From Toxoplasma gondii ME49 (taxonomy: Eukaryota > Apicomplexa > Conoidasida > Eucoccidiorida > Sarcocystidae): a stretch of 64,000 nucleotides of DNA. Both the position numbers and the translations under genes were made by a program. The DNA is taken from NCBI RefSeq assembly GCF_000006565.2, contig NC_031476.1, forward strand, positions 441,458 through 505,457, given 5' to 3'. Shown piece after piece: positions 33,658-52,285 of this stretch (its first letter is position 1; every line of letters begins with the position of its first letter). The notes beneath the pieces are model-generated. The model was not told where the DNA came from, did no database searches, and worked only from the letters and a program-made list of their open reading frames with translations.

Positions 33658-36600
33658 TTTGCGGCGGTAGCGGCTCCACGATATGAGACTGGTTCTCGAA
33701 CGCATGGGAAGCTTTTCAAAAGCTTCTTAGTCATTCTACAGTTTGCTGAATCCCCAACCGGCTACCGTGCCTGACATGTTCCGGCTTCAAAGAGTCACAA
33801 GGCAGCTTCCGTCGAGTGTGTACAGTTGCTGTGGCCTGTTGGGGGGAAACATGCAAGTGGCGCTGTATTTCTTTTTGTCGATCTTGACCATAGACGCAGT
33901 CGTTCTTTTGGTCTGAACGCTCCTTTCCGTCTAGCTTTGGATGAGCTCTCGTGTTCGCTCAGGGTGTGGTCTGTAGCAAAAGTTTGTGTCTGGCGTAAAC
34001 CGTTTCTGGCCTCGGTAATGAAATCTGCTTTTGGGTCCTGGTTCTCAAGAACTAACAAGATATCCTATTCTCTGACACCCTTCGTGCACTCTTTGTGGCT
34101 GACCCCAAAACGTACGCAAGGAGCCAACCAGATACAGGGAACTCGACAGTCACTGCCAGCTTTCTGTAAACGAACATTCTTCACTATTTCACACCAGTTG
34201 GCACAGAATATCAAACTGCGCACGAGTTAAATCCTACAGGGTTGAAGACTGGGCTCGTTTCAATGCCCAAGTCAGAGCACGGGATTGCATATACAAACGA
34301 CTGTGCAAGCTTTTCAGGAAAGTGCTTTCTGACGGCTGGTCTACTCCAGATATTGAGTGTCTTTGTTTGCCGGATGCAGGCTCTCTTGTGTTTTTCATGG
34401 CTTTCACGTCCAGTGCACCAAGTGGCATCCAGCGTTTTCGCTCGGACACCGGCAGTTTCAAGGAAAGTCTCAGGCTCCTTCATTTGCAAAAACACCAATC
34501 AGCTCCCGGTGTGTGACGCTGGAAGCCGCCACACCTGGTGTCACTTTCCGTGTTTCGTTAACGCACAGTAGTTGAACTTTCCTCGCCTGTGTACGCGCTT
34601 CCGAAACGCCAGAATAGATCCGTCGACAGTTATCAGACGCGTCCTACTGCTCCAGCAGCTTGCCGTCGGAGCAGACGGGTGCCCAAGCTGGACGCCGCTG
34701 TCGCTGAATATCTCGGTAAATGCTGTTGGCATCACATGTGGATGATGACGACGCGGAAAACGGGAAACCTCTGAGCTGTGCAGAGCTATTCGAGGGTAGC
34801 GAGCATGGAGCGTGATGAAGCCATAGTGAGGAACACGGCGATATATCGGGAAACGAGGAGGCAAAGACTTCGACACCTGTCTGTTTCACCGTTTAATTCC
34901 CAGACAACCTGACCGGATTTTATCCAACACAAAAACCTCGCGGGGGGTGTGCGCAGTTCTCAAAGACCTTTGGACCTAATCGCTATGAGCACCCCACTCT
35001 TGCGCCGGCACAGACAATCAACTTTTCCAGTTTCCCGAACTGTTTAAGGCGCCAAATGCAGTCGCGAGAATTTTTGGTTTCGTGAAACGTGGAAGCGCCG
35101 GTCGTTTTGCTGGAAAATGCTCGTCTGTGCGGACCATGTCAACCACCAGGCTCACCTCGAGCTGGGGCTGCATGTCCTCGTTTCAGTGAGGCATGCATTC
35201 CAGTCGTTTTTCCAGGAAAACGACATCCTTTCGTCTTTTTGTAGTCTTTCCGGCACTCCTTACACGACTTTTGGAGAGGACCCTTGACTCATGGAGAGTA
35301 GCAGCGAAGTCACGGTTCACTCGGTCGCTTTTTCCCAGAAAAACGAATTTGCATGTGCGAACTGCGGTTTTCGCTCGGTTTCTGCGGCGTTCTCTCTCAA
35401 AAGTTCTGCTCATTGTTTCCACTTTTCCCTCTCGCGCCGAGCGACGAGGTGCAAGTCCACATTTTTCCGGTCATCCGGACACTCTTCACGTTTTCTGTGA
35501 CAGTTCGGATCTCTCGTCGATCTAGCATCGCCTTCTTTTTCGTCCCATTGTTTTTCTCCTGACCAGCGCTGCCAAGTGAACCGCATGCCAGTGTGAAAGG
35601 ATTCAACAACTTTTCCTTTTTGTGTTTTTCTGGAGCTGTTGACCCGGCAGTGGACTGTGGCTAAGGCAGCGACCAGCGGTCACTTGCGCGTGAGGGTCGC
35701 CGCCGCTCAACCTTGCCTGTTGTCTTTCGTGTTTTGTCTGCTCTCTTCCTCAACTTGTCGCTTTTCTCGTTTACAAGGGACTTCTCTCCGGTCCTGACTG
35801 CGTTTCCTGCGATCTGTCAGGTGTACCTGTCCTCCGTGTTTCCCCGTCTTACCCCCTCTCTCCGTGCGGTTCGTGTATCCTTTGATTTTTCTCTCCCTTC
35901 CCTAGCTGCAGCAACGTTTCCTCTTCGCCGTCTCAACGCGAAAAACACTTGAGATGTCTCTCTTCCTCGAATCTCCACGTTGTCTGCCTCGCGTCGAGGC
36001 ACAAGTTTTTCCGAGGTCCGACGCGGGTCCGTAATTTCTACCTTGTCAACACGACAGCGTCGCGCACCCGGCAGTCTTTCCTTTGGCGTCTCCACCTCTT
36101 CCTTCTCTCTTTTCTGTTTTGTGCACTTTCTCGTTTCGGCAGAACTTGCCTCTCCGTTCTCGCTGTTCGCGCTCCGCTGAACGTACGCTCTCCTTGTCTC
36201 TTCAGCGCGTCGCCGGCTTCTCTGGAACTTGACGCGCCTTCGTCTTTCTCGTCTCTTCCTCAGTTCGGCTCTCGGCTCCTTCTGTGGCCAGAACGGACTG
36301 CCTTCTCCAGCGTTGTCTTAGGGAGACGTTTTTCCATCTTGATTGACGAAGACGCCCTGAGCGACGCGCTGACTCTCACCGGTCCTCGCACAGCTGTCCT
36401 TTCTCCGCTTTTCGTCTGCCGCGTTGTCTCTGATCCGCCACCCAGAGCTCTTCTCACCTTTGTCTTGCTGTCTCCGTGTATAGCGTCACGTGTCTCCTCT
36501 ATGCATATGTCTCTCTGCATCCCTCAGTCTACCTCGATTTCTCTTTTCAACCGTCCGTCTGTACCTCTCTCTCCCCATTTCTGTCTACTTCTCTCCACGT

Positions 36601-36791
36601 GTATCTGCATTCTCTAACTCTATACCTCATATCATCTCTATCTACCTGCCTACCTCTCTCTCTGTCTACCTGTTTGTCTATGTTTTCAGCTTTGCCTGCG
36701 TCTCTGTGTATCTGTCTACATGTCTCTCACTGCATGTCTTTCGATGTCTGTTTGACTGGAAATCCGTCGACGTCTTTCTCGGAGTTCCAAG
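33658..36791. other. Intergenic region, TPPP downstream / cyclophilin-SYF2 upstream
   Basis: About 3.1 kb. The left part should be the TPPP 3' UTR. The right part, from about 35700, is strongly C/T-rich on the + strand and probably forms the promoter and long 5' UTR of the cyclophilin-SYF2 gene. I see no independent gene. Confidence 0.5.
36470..36760. repeat. CTCTGTCTAC-rich degenerate repeat in the 5' leader
   Basis: Many variants of TCTGTCTACCTG and ATCTCTCT run up to about 30 bases before the cyclophilin-SYF2 ATG. It is probably a pyrimidine-rich 5' UTR. Confidence 0.7.
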
Positions 36792-39700
36792 ATGGGGAAG
36801 ACAACTGTGTACCTCGACATCAGCATCGGCAACAAGGCTGGAGGGAGACTGGTCTTCGAACTGTTCACAGACATCACGCCGAAAGCTGCTGAAAACTTCA
36901 GGGGTCTGTGCACGGGCGAGTATGGCCTCTCAGGACGAACGGGAAAGCCACTGCATTACTTGGGCTCTTCGTTCTTCAGAATCGTCCCCGGTGTCCTCAT
37001 TCAAGGAGGCGACGTCCAAAACAACGACGGCACTGGCGGCGAATGCGTCTGGGGAGGGACCTTCCGCGATGAAAACTTCGTTCGCCGACACGCTCAAGCA
37101 GGTAATCCGTAGAAGCCAAGCGACAAGCGCCTCGCTTTAGGTGCTTTTCTGGAAAACCAAAGCCTCGAAAAAGCAAGACGCCTGCTCTCCCCCGTCCGCG
37201 CGTCTGCGCTCCATATGAAAAAAACCTAGAATAACATATGTGTGTGTAGACAAGCATAAATGCACAGAGATATGTATGTATAGATATATATATTAATATA
37301 CATACATATATATATATATATATATGTATATGTATGTGTGTGTGTTTATAATATAAATATCTATATATGTGTATACATCTATATATGTGTACATGTGCGT
37401 ATATATGCATGCGTGTATGTGTATATGTGTATATATGTATATATATGTATATACGCGTATATGGCATATATGTATATATGCGTAGATATGTGTCTGCTTC
37501 TCGTATGCGTCTTTCTTCGTTTCTTCCTTCTGGGAGAATAAGAATGCGAATGGTGGAAATGCCACGAGTCTCCGATTCCACGCAGGTCCCTCGAGTCAAT
37601 ATGTTTTTTCGTTGAATTTTTTTTCAGTCACCGTTTTTTCGCTTAGCATTTCCTCTCCGCTTCAGTCTTTTGTGCTAGATGTTCTCCTCTGGTTCCTTTT
37701 CGGCTCCGACTTCGTCTCCATTGCAGTGTCTTTCTACTGCCGTTTCATCTGCCTTCTATTCTCTCCTTTGCGCCACCGTCTCTGTGCTTTGTTTTCCTCT
37801 ACTGGGGTTTCTCGCTTTCAGTTCTGTAGGTCTCTCGTTCCTGGGTGGGACCCGAAGCGCGCAGGACGCGGGAGACTCCGCTCGACGGCTGCTGCGCCTG
37901 TCTGCTTTTCTCTCGTCTTTCGTCTTTCAGGGTGCTTGGCAATGGCCAACAACGGCCGCCACACGAACGGAAGCCAATTTTACATCACTTTGAAGAAGGC
38001 CTCTGCGCTCGACAACAGACATGTAGTGGTTGGCCAGCTTGTCGAGGGCATGGAGCTCCTCCGCGCCATGCAGCTCGTGCCTATCGATGCGAAAACTGGA
38101 ACGCCGAAGGTCTCCATTGTCATTGCAGGTACCTTCGACTCCAGGGAGAAACGGAAGAGAAAGCAAAGGAAGAAAGAAGAGGAAGGGGTAGGAGAGCAAC
38201 GAGAAGGGCAATGAAGAGAGAGGAGGGGAAGGAAGAAGAACGAGGAGAGAACGAGGAAGAACAGGGGAAAAAAGGGAACAGGAAGAACTAGAAAACGAGA
38301 CGAAACTGATGAAGAAACAGAAGCCTGAGAGAGAGGGGATTTCCAACAACGACCCCAGAGACAAAATGCCGAGGAGATGGAGAAGAGAAGACGCACGGGG
38401 ACCTGGCAAAACGCGTTTCCTACAAGAGAGAAACGAGCATGTCCTTCAGTGCATTTTTGTGCTTCGTTTCTTCTTTCGAGGTTCTGTGGCTGCATCTCCT
38501 CGGCTTCCGTGTCTTTTTCTCTTGTTCCCTTGGCCAGGATGCGGCGAACTGGGTGTCGCTGTGCGACGTCTGGACGCGATGAGCACAACGCGTATGCAGT
38601 TGAACGACATGATGGAAAAGCATGTGAAGGAGCAACTGAAGAAGGAAGAAGAAGCTCACAAGTTTGCTGGTCAGTCGCGCGTGTTTCGCGTCTTTTCGTC
38701 TCGCGTTCTGATCTGTTTCCTCTTGGTCCTCTTCTTCACTGTTTTCACCTTCCTCATCGCCGTCCCCTCTCGCTCTCGAGTGGCTGCTTGCGGTGCAAGT
38801 ACACCCCGCAGTTCCGCGTTGCTCTGTCGCCGTCGTTTATCTCTCTTCAGCTGTGTGCCTTCTGGACTTTGCTGTCTGCGTCTTCGTCCCGGGTTCCCAT
38901 TTGCTCACTTGCCCTTCTCTTTCTTCTCTCCCGCAGAGAGCGACAGCGAGGGAAGCAGCAGCAGCGGGAGCAGCGAGAACGAGACAGCTGAGCACCGACG
39001 CAGGCGACAGCGGTTGAAGCGGAAGAAACAGAGATACCTCAAGAGCGCGTTGTTCAAAGGCGAAGCGTTGTTCAAGCAGATCCAACAGGAGGCGGCGCAC
39101 GAGTTAAAGGACAAGTACGCAGGGTTGCTCGTGGACGAGAGAAAAGAGGACGAGAGAGCACTCAGCGACGAGGGCGACGAGGGCGAAGAGAGGGAGAAGA
39201 AAGCCTCTGGCGACAAACAGGAAAAGACAGACAGCGAAGAAACAGGCGAGTCTCGGAAAAAGAAAGGCAGTGCTAGACAGGAAGAGATCGACGTCATGCT
39301 TCTTGGGGAGAGCGACGAGAGCGACAAGAGCGACGACAGTGGAGCTTCCGGAGGCGAAGAGAAGAAACGACGCCTTCTTGCTCTAAGAATGAAGATAAAC
39401 GAAGGACGGAAGCTCAACAACAAGGAAGTACGTCTTTTTGCATGGATAAAATAGATGGAGACTTCACATCAACTGTGTGCGGAGATAATGTCGAGAGACG
39501 CGTAAAACTGCAACCCTGGCGATATCCCCCAATAAATTATTTGTGCACATCCGGCGACAGATAGATGGAGATGCATATCTCTGTACAGGAGAAGGAACAT
39601 TTTCCTGTCCGCCAGCAGCGTTTTCTCAGCAGTTCCTTCTTCGTATATCTTGCCTCACCTGCGGTTCCTTCAGTTGTTTCTGTTCGGTTTCATTTCGCTT

Positions 39701-41472
39701 TCTCTGTAGACGGAAGCTTTTCGTTTTCTTTTTTTGGCGTTTTTCCTGAGCGCGGCCTTTCTACCGACCTGGCGTGTGTCTTGCCTCGCCGGGGCGCGCG
39801 TTCCCAACTCTCTGCTCCGCCGCGTCCCCTCGCCTGTCGCTTTCCAGGTTCTCGAAGAGAAGCGCATCTGGCATGACCCTCAGTACGAGAAGAAGAAGGC
39901 CGAGGCGCTGGTCCGGGCGACTTTGCGACAGATGCATGGCGAAGAGGCAGAGAAGAAGGCGCGCGAGGGGAAGAAGGAAGGAAGGCAAGGAGGCGAAAGC
40001 GGCGACGAAGACGCCGAGGAGTCTCGTCGACGGAGAGGCTACTTGAACGATGCCGCGGCTCTGATTGCAGACAAAGCGCTCAAAGAAGAAAAGCGAGGAC
40101 AGAAGACTTTCGGTTGGGACGTCTTTAACCAAGACGCCCTGTACAGAGCTCACAAAAAGCGGTGAGAAAGTGCAGTCCGTTCCCCGCGAAAAACCTGCAA
40201 CTCCTCGATGAGAGAGCGACTCCCTCCGAGTGCATCTTTTCTTTCTCGCTCCCAGCCCTCGTGCCGTTTCTGCCTCGCTTCCTCACAGCAAATCCGCGAC
40301 GCGGTGTGTGTCGACAAGCAAGGCCTGGAGTTGTATAAAACAAATCAAACTTACAATTCGTCTTTCAGATACCTCCCCAGTGACCGTCCCTATTTATCGC
40401 TGTAAATGCTTCAAAGAAGCGCCCTTCTAGAAGAAACTCTCGAAAGTTGAGACACCCTTCACATGTGCAAAAAAAGCACACATGGTGTGGGTGAGAAATA
40501 CAAGTATACAGACAATTATAGTCATCTATCTATATGCGAATCTATATATATATATATATATGCGAATATGGACATGCATTCAGTTGTAGTATGTAAATGC
40601 ATGAATATGTATACATAGGTAGTATTCGTGCATATATATATATATATATATGTATATGTAAGTTGGCGTTTGAGGAGTTATTGTGGTGAGTGAAATTGCG
40701 TACACAGATTGGCGGAGGTTACTTTCAAGGAAGACGAATACCGCAAACAGAAGGAGGCTCTTGGAGACGTTTTCTACGACCCTGCCTCTGCGCTGGTCAC
40801 CTCCGACTTCAAGGTATGTGTCGTTCTTCGTTGTAGTTGGTTTTTCTCGTGTCGTTTCTCTGTTACCAGCTGCTCTCTCATCCTGTTCTGTGTTCCTCGT
40901 TATTCTTCTACAACTTCTTTGTTCAAAGCCGCCTCGGCCTGAATATCTCCGTGTCTCTCACCCGCTTCTCGTGTTTCCTCTGTCTTCGTGGTCCTCCAGT
41001 CTCTTTTCTCCTCCGCACTCGCGAGCTTCTCGTTTCGATTTTCTGCTTCTTCTGGTGCGGCAGCTGCAGTACATCGCGGCCTCTGTTCGGCGAATCTGCC
41101 CCACCGAAGGATCTCAATGTATGCCGCAGCCAGTCGTGTGTGTATCGTGTGTTTTCGGGTGTCTGTACAGTCACTGCGGAAACACCAGGTGTCTCTCCAG
41201 CTCCTCGTTTCTCAGCAGCTTCTTGTTCTTTCTCTGAGTGTCGTTTGCACTCTTTTCAGGCCTCGGAAGCTGCCAAAGACAGGCTCGTGAACAGCATCGA
41301 GAATGCGCAGAAACGCCGCAAGAACTTCAGCAGAAGACGAATCTTCAACGAAGGCGACAACGTGACCTACATCAACGAGAGAAATAGAATTTACAACGAG
41401 AAACTCGAGAGAGCTTTCGGCGAGAGCTCTCTGGAGATCCGCCAGAATCTAGAGCGCGGCACAGCTCTCTAA
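36792..41472 (+). CDS. Cyclophilin (peptidyl-prolyl isomerase) fused to SYF2 splicing factor
   Basis: Seven exons join in phase: 36792-37101, 37931-38128, 38538-38669, 38937-39427, 39848-40161, 40708-40813 and 41260-41472, giving 587 residues. Residues 1-176 are a cyclophilin: FELFTDITPKAAENF, the catalytic block FFRIVPGVLIQGGD with its Arg, GTGG, and MANNGRHTNGSQFYITL. The Trp that normally contacts cyclosporin is missing (ASALDNRHVVVG). Residues 180-375 are charged, Ser/Glu/Lys-rich linker. From about 378 to 587 the sequence is SYF2: GWDVFNQDALYRAHKKR, then SRRRIFNEGDNVTYINERN and the terminal EIRQNLERGTAL, which matches the human ending closely. SYF2 belongs to the spliceosomal NineTeen-associated group, and several human cyclophilins work there too. 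The product should be nuclear. Confidence 0.93.
37255..37495. repeat. Long AT microsatellite in cyclophilin-SYF2 intron 1
   Basis: About 240 bases of TATATG, TGTATA and GCGTATA units between the first two exons. Confidence 0.85.
40505..40665. repeat. AT microsatellite in a cyclophilin-SYF2 intron
   Basis: Two TA runs with TATGCGAATATG and ATGCATG spacers, between the exons ending at 40161 and starting at 40708. Confidence 0.85.
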
Positions 41473-41528
41473 ATAAGTGCGAATGCTCTGCTTGTCACAA
41501 GGCAAACGAACGCCTTTCGTGGCGGAAG

Positions 41529-41548
41529 TGGGGTGTACATACACCCCA
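41529..41548. repeat. Palindrome TGGGGTGTACATACACCCCA
   Basis: Nine-base arms flank a two-base centre. It lies 57 bases after the cyclophilin-SYF2 stop, so it is likely to be in the 3' UTR. It shares the GGTGTAC...TACACC core with the palindrome at 5380-5397. Confidence 0.9.
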
Positions 41549-43586
41549 GACGTCCGCTAAAAGCGCGACAAGAAAAAAAGAGGGATGGAGAGACACGGAC
41601 GGGGATGCCAAACAGAAGTATTTCGGGTTCCCAAAAATTCAGGAAAAAAGAAACAAATGTACAGAAGAAGTAGGCGGCTTTGTCCTGTGATCTGGTCGAA
41701 TCCGCATGTGCCTTCGTGTTGCAAATAGTCTTCTTGTGTTCTTGAACGAGGCATCTCTCTTCTTCGAAGGAGATAAAGACAGGACGACGAAAAAGAAAAA
41801 CGCACCTGGGGGGCAGTCATGGGTATCTTTGTCTGTTCCTCCAGTCTCTGCGCCTTCACGATTTATTTTTGGCAGATTTCCACTGTTCTGCCCACTTCGG
41901 AACTCGATCTCGCGGGCTCTCCCATGAGGGTGTTTTCTCTTGAGTCGCCGCTGCAGTCTCCGTTTTTCTGTCCCCATGCAAACGGTCTTCTGTGGTGTTT
42001 CTCTGTGGTGCCTCTCTCCTTTGTCTTCCCTTCGCTGTCCTCTTTTTTCTGTTCTTTTTCAAGTGCATCTGTTTCTTCTTCAAGCTGGCAGTGGTGGGCG
42101 TCTCCGGGACGCTGCGGTGTCTGTCCACTCGATTTTTCGATTCTTTGTGCCTCTGATTCCTTTGGGGAGATCTAGTCACATCTGCGCGCGCGCTTCTTCT
42201 CTCGAACACGATGAAATAGAGAGTAAACTGAGGAAGAAGGCAGGATGTATGCTAGCGAGGACTCGAAGCTCTCCCATAGCGGCGCCTAGCCATTTCGAAT
42301 TCCTCCATGTATCTGCCGGCGTCTTCCCTCTCTTCAGCTCTTTCGGACATCTCCACATACACAGAGTCGCTACACAATCTGTCCACACAAATGTTTCTGT
42401 TTTGCTAAAAAAACTTCTAATTGAGTGCAGTTGTATGCAGACTGCGTAGGTGTCAGCACAGGGAAGGGCATGCCTTAGCCACGAGCAGACTCAACGTCTT
42501 TCTTCTGTGACTGCACTTTTTTCTTTCACTTTGTTTTTTCTCACACCTTTTTTTCGATCCAGAGCACTTCTCGGAGACGTTACATGCGGTCGAAAGGAAC
42601 AACACAGGGAAAACAACCCAAATCGACATTTCTTCCGATTTCACCCTGTGATGACTCAGGCGCCACAGACCTTGGTCTTCACTCGGCCGGCCTGATCTTC
42701 TTCCTCCTGTTCTCCTCTTTCTTTGTTCACTCTTTCTTCCATGTGGGGGTTCACTCTTTCTTTCACCTGCAGCTCTCCCTTTCTTCTATCTGGCTTCTCT
42801 CTTTTGTTTCTCATGTTGCTCTTGTCCTCGTTCTGTTGACCTCGCCCTTCCGTCTCTGATCTCCCCCTCTTCTTTCTCATGTTCTCTGTCTGTCCTTGAT
42901 CTTTGTCTCTAGATGCCTTCTCAGCTTGTGTGTGTGTATAGTGGCGAAGAAGCGCCCGTGTCGATCGAGAAGATACGTATTGGCTCTGCTTCTGAGAAGA
43001 ACGATACTGTTGTTTCGTATCTCCCTCTCCCTGCGAGACGCCTTCTCTGCTGTTGCTCTTCTTCGACTAGGACAGACTGACCATCTTTCGCGCTGTTCTT
43101 CTCCCGACAGACCTCTTTTTCTCCGCTCATCCTCCTCTCCGCGACTTCAGTGGTACACAGGGGAAGCCTGCAGGGGTGTACGTCCTCCCCAGCCGTGCTC
43201 CCCTCTCCGTAAACCATCTCTCGTCGCATGAACAGCGGAAGGATACTCTTTCGCTTTGGAGAGCGGTCTTTCCTTTCTCTCTTTCCTCTTCCATCATCGC
43301 TTCTGTCTTCTGTCGCACCGGATTCCTGGGGAGGAAAACCGTCTACCGCCACGAGCAGCAGCATCGTGTGTCTGGTCTGTTGTCTCCTGCGTCGTCTTGT
43401 GTGAATCCTTCGACTCCGGATTCCCCCCGTTTGTGCCGTCGAGAACTTGAGTTTCTGAGACTCTTTTACAAGACGTGTATCTCTTTTCGAGCGCGTTGTG
43501 CCGGCGCGCGGGTCGGACGCTTTCGGGAGCGTTTTTATCTACGCTGCGTTTTTGCGCGTGTTGTCTTTCGAGGAGGCCCGCGAGAC

Positions 43587-43593
43587 TGCATGC
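43587..43593. promoter_or_regulatory. TGCATGC motif upstream of RPT3
   Basis: A copy of the lineage's common TGCATGC promoter core, about 770 bases upstream of the RPT3 ATG. Function is inferred from the motif only. Confidence 0.25.
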
Positions 43594-43807
43594 GGTGGGC
43601 GAACTGTGTTTCCTGACTTTCCTGCACATTGCGTTTCCATTTTCTCGCGGCAGAAACGTCGCACTTTGCTGCGCCGACACAACTCCGCGTTTCCGATTTG
43701 AACGCCCAGTCTCTCTTCTCGCCTGTCTGTACACCCCGTCCGAAGAAGCCATCCACGGGGCTCTCTCCTCTCCTGCGAAGAAGAGAAGAAGAGGACGTCT
43801 TGCTCGT

Positions 43808-43897
43808 AGCACTCTTCTTCTCTTCTTCTCTTTTCTTTTCTCTCCTTTTCTTTTCTCTCCTTTTCTTTCTCTCCTTTTCTTTTCTCTTCTGCTCGCT
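43808..43897. repeat. Polypyrimidine repeat (TTTTCTTTTCTCTCC)n
   Basis: At least three near-identical 15-bp CT-only units in a row within the region upstream of RPT3, flanked by further TTCTC repeats. Confidence 0.85.
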
Positions 43898-44362
43898 CAG
43901 TTGCTGGTCTTCGATTTTCGGTGGACATGTGACGAGACACTGAGGGTGACGCTCATCCCGAAATCCTCTGTCTTTCGGCGGTGGAAAGACACTTTGAAAC
44001 CCAGGGAGGGTCGAGATTCAGGATTTTTCGACCAAGTTCCTCTTGCACGGTTTCCCCCAGCTTTCTGCTTCAGTGCTCTCTTCAGTTGTGGAGACTTACG
44101 CGGTGCGAAGGCGACGCGGCTCGAACTGTTTTCTCGCGTTTCCAGGAAGGAGTCGCCCGAGCCGCTGCCCGGTTTTCCGGAAGACGTCGCCGTCCTTGTC
44201 CTCTCCTTCTTCCTCTCTTCTCTTTCAACTATGTTTGGTGTCGACTCTGCTTTACTCCTCCGCCTTTGAGTGCTCCAGGTTCCGCTGCGCTTGTGTTTCT
44301 CTCGCGGCTCTCGTCCTCTTCCTCGCCGTCGCTTGGACGCTCTTCCCCTCCACTCTTTCAAG

Positions 44363-50572
<6,210 letters not shown>

Positions 50573-52277
50573 GCTGGCAGATACCACCTCGCAGAGGCGC
50601 CTTTGTTTCTCTCTTTACATACGTGACATGCATTCTCTCGTCTTTCGTGAACAAAAAAGATTCGAGTTCTAGGTGCCTACGTGCACAGACTGTGAAATAT
50701 TTCGAGTGATTCAACAGACTCTCTGCCGCCGAATTGCAAGTCTAGTCGTTTATCAACGGTGCGGGCCGCGACCAGCGAAAAGCCACACACAAACCTCGCC
50801 TTTTTCTGTATGACAAAGTTTCAAAAGGATGAAAAGAGCCACAGGATGTGACAACAGGCGCTTTGGGTGCCCAGTTTGCACTTGCATAAATCAGCTCAGA
50901 GCTTTAAACATGCATGTATAGTTCCGAGGAAAAGCAAGGTGGATTTCGGTTGCCAACGATACTCGGGTTCTTCCACATCGGTTTTTCTAGGGGTAGAAGA
51001 TGGATTCCTCTGATCACTCGCGTCAACACCGGGAGAAACGACTCCCCCGGTGTTGGCATTTTGTTGAGCACCGTCGCCGTGGGAGTGATAATCTCTGAAT
51101 CTCATCTCAGAGACATTTATTCCAACGGTTTACATCGAGGGTTCTCCGCACGGCGGAAACTGTGCGTGGGAAGAGAGGAGCCCAACCTTTTGTAGTTACC
51201 TAGTGGAAGGAGTGAAGGTGCACGGCAAAAACCTAGGGGACGAAACCAGCGTGCAAGTGGATTTAGAGTTGTTCTTCAGGAAGGAAAGCAATGCAACCGC
51301 AGACGGGCGAGAGACCTCGCGACAGAGAAAGGGCATTCTGCAAGTGAACGTGTCTTCGACTTGTCCACAAAGGCTGTGCAGTAACGTGCGGATTAGGGTG
51401 GGACAGCAGGAACGAAATAGCTTATTGGTTGATCCGTCACATGCGGCAGCAACCCCGGCAGTCTGTTTTTGAGTTCCGGATGAACGATAGAGAGCCTGTC
51501 GTGCACCTCAAGTCCCTCCCAACTGTGCGGCGGAGAAAGAAAACTTTAATCGATTGGTTGCATTGGTCACAAGTTTTTGCCGACGCCTCAGTCTTGAGTA
51601 GAAAGCAAGGCCATTTGAGAAAGTGGAAATACTACTGACAGAGTGTGTTTCGTTTAGTGCCCTGAAGGCATCGTCGCTAAACACTAACCTTGTGTAGTCG
51701 ATGGACGCAACTCAACTTTTTCTGAATGGACGGGACAAGGGCCATGGAACCAGTTGTTTTGCGGAAACCGGACCGGTAGGAGCACTTGATTTCTTCGGCT
51801 CTCACGAAGACATGACAAGGACATTTTTGCAAGGTGCTGACAACGACTGGTTATCTGGTAGGTGCTGAGCGGGAATTTTCATTTTCTCAATCCTACGGCC
51901 GTGAAAATAAATGCAGTTACCGACATTTTAGGTTTCCTTCTGCTTTTGAAGACGAGATTGAACAGAGGCGAACTGTCACGGTTGCTTCAACTCCGAATCT
52001 CTGAACACTTGTGGCGCTCCATCAGTGATGTCCAGAAAAAGAAATTGTAACTGTCTGTAACTCACTGTAAGGTACCGCGCTAGCGCGACCTGGCCGCATT
52101 ATAGGACTGGTGCTCACTCGGCGTGTTTGCTATGCTTGCTGAAGGGTCTTGATCATCCACGATGTGGGCATGCATCAGTCAAAGAGAACACTTCCACTAG
52201 AGCGATAGAAACATGTGGAGCAGACTGTTAATTGGAGATCTTGATAAACAACAGCGAGCCTAAAAAGAAGGCACAGG
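50573..52277. other. Intergenic region downstream of RPT3
   Basis: About 1.7 kb with the RPT3 3' UTR. It has a 10-bp inverted repeat at 51024-51055. Otherwise I see no gene or recognisable RNA. Confidence 0.55.
51024..51055. repeat. Inverted repeat CAACACCGGG / CCCGGTGTTG
   Basis: Perfect 10-bp arms around a 12-base spacer; the stem could extend if the extra C residues pair. As RNA it would form a stable hairpin. Nothing else identifies a structured RNA here. Confidence 0.8.
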
Positions 52278-52282
52278 AAAAA
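52278..52282 (-). terminator. Pol III terminator of tRNA-Arg copy 1
   Basis: On the minus strand a run of five T follows the tRNA 3' end after three bases. Confidence 0.7.
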
Positions 52283-52285
52283 GTG

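Larger units (their letters stand above)
41473..44362. other. Intergenic region, cyclophilin-SYF2 downstream / RPT3 upstream
   Basis: About 2.9 kb. The left end holds the cyclophilin-SYF2 3' UTR with a palindrome at 41529. From about 41950 to 44360 the + strand is T/C-rich with a pure pyrimidine repeat near 43812-43895, consistent with an RPT3 promoter and 5' leader. I see no other supported gene. Confidence 0.5.

Noticed and set aside
43475..44269. 264-codon + strand frame upstream of RPT3
   Set aside because: Phe/Leu/Ser-rich translation of polypyrimidine DNA, with no ATG context and no similarity. Best explained as the RPT3 5' leader and promoter.
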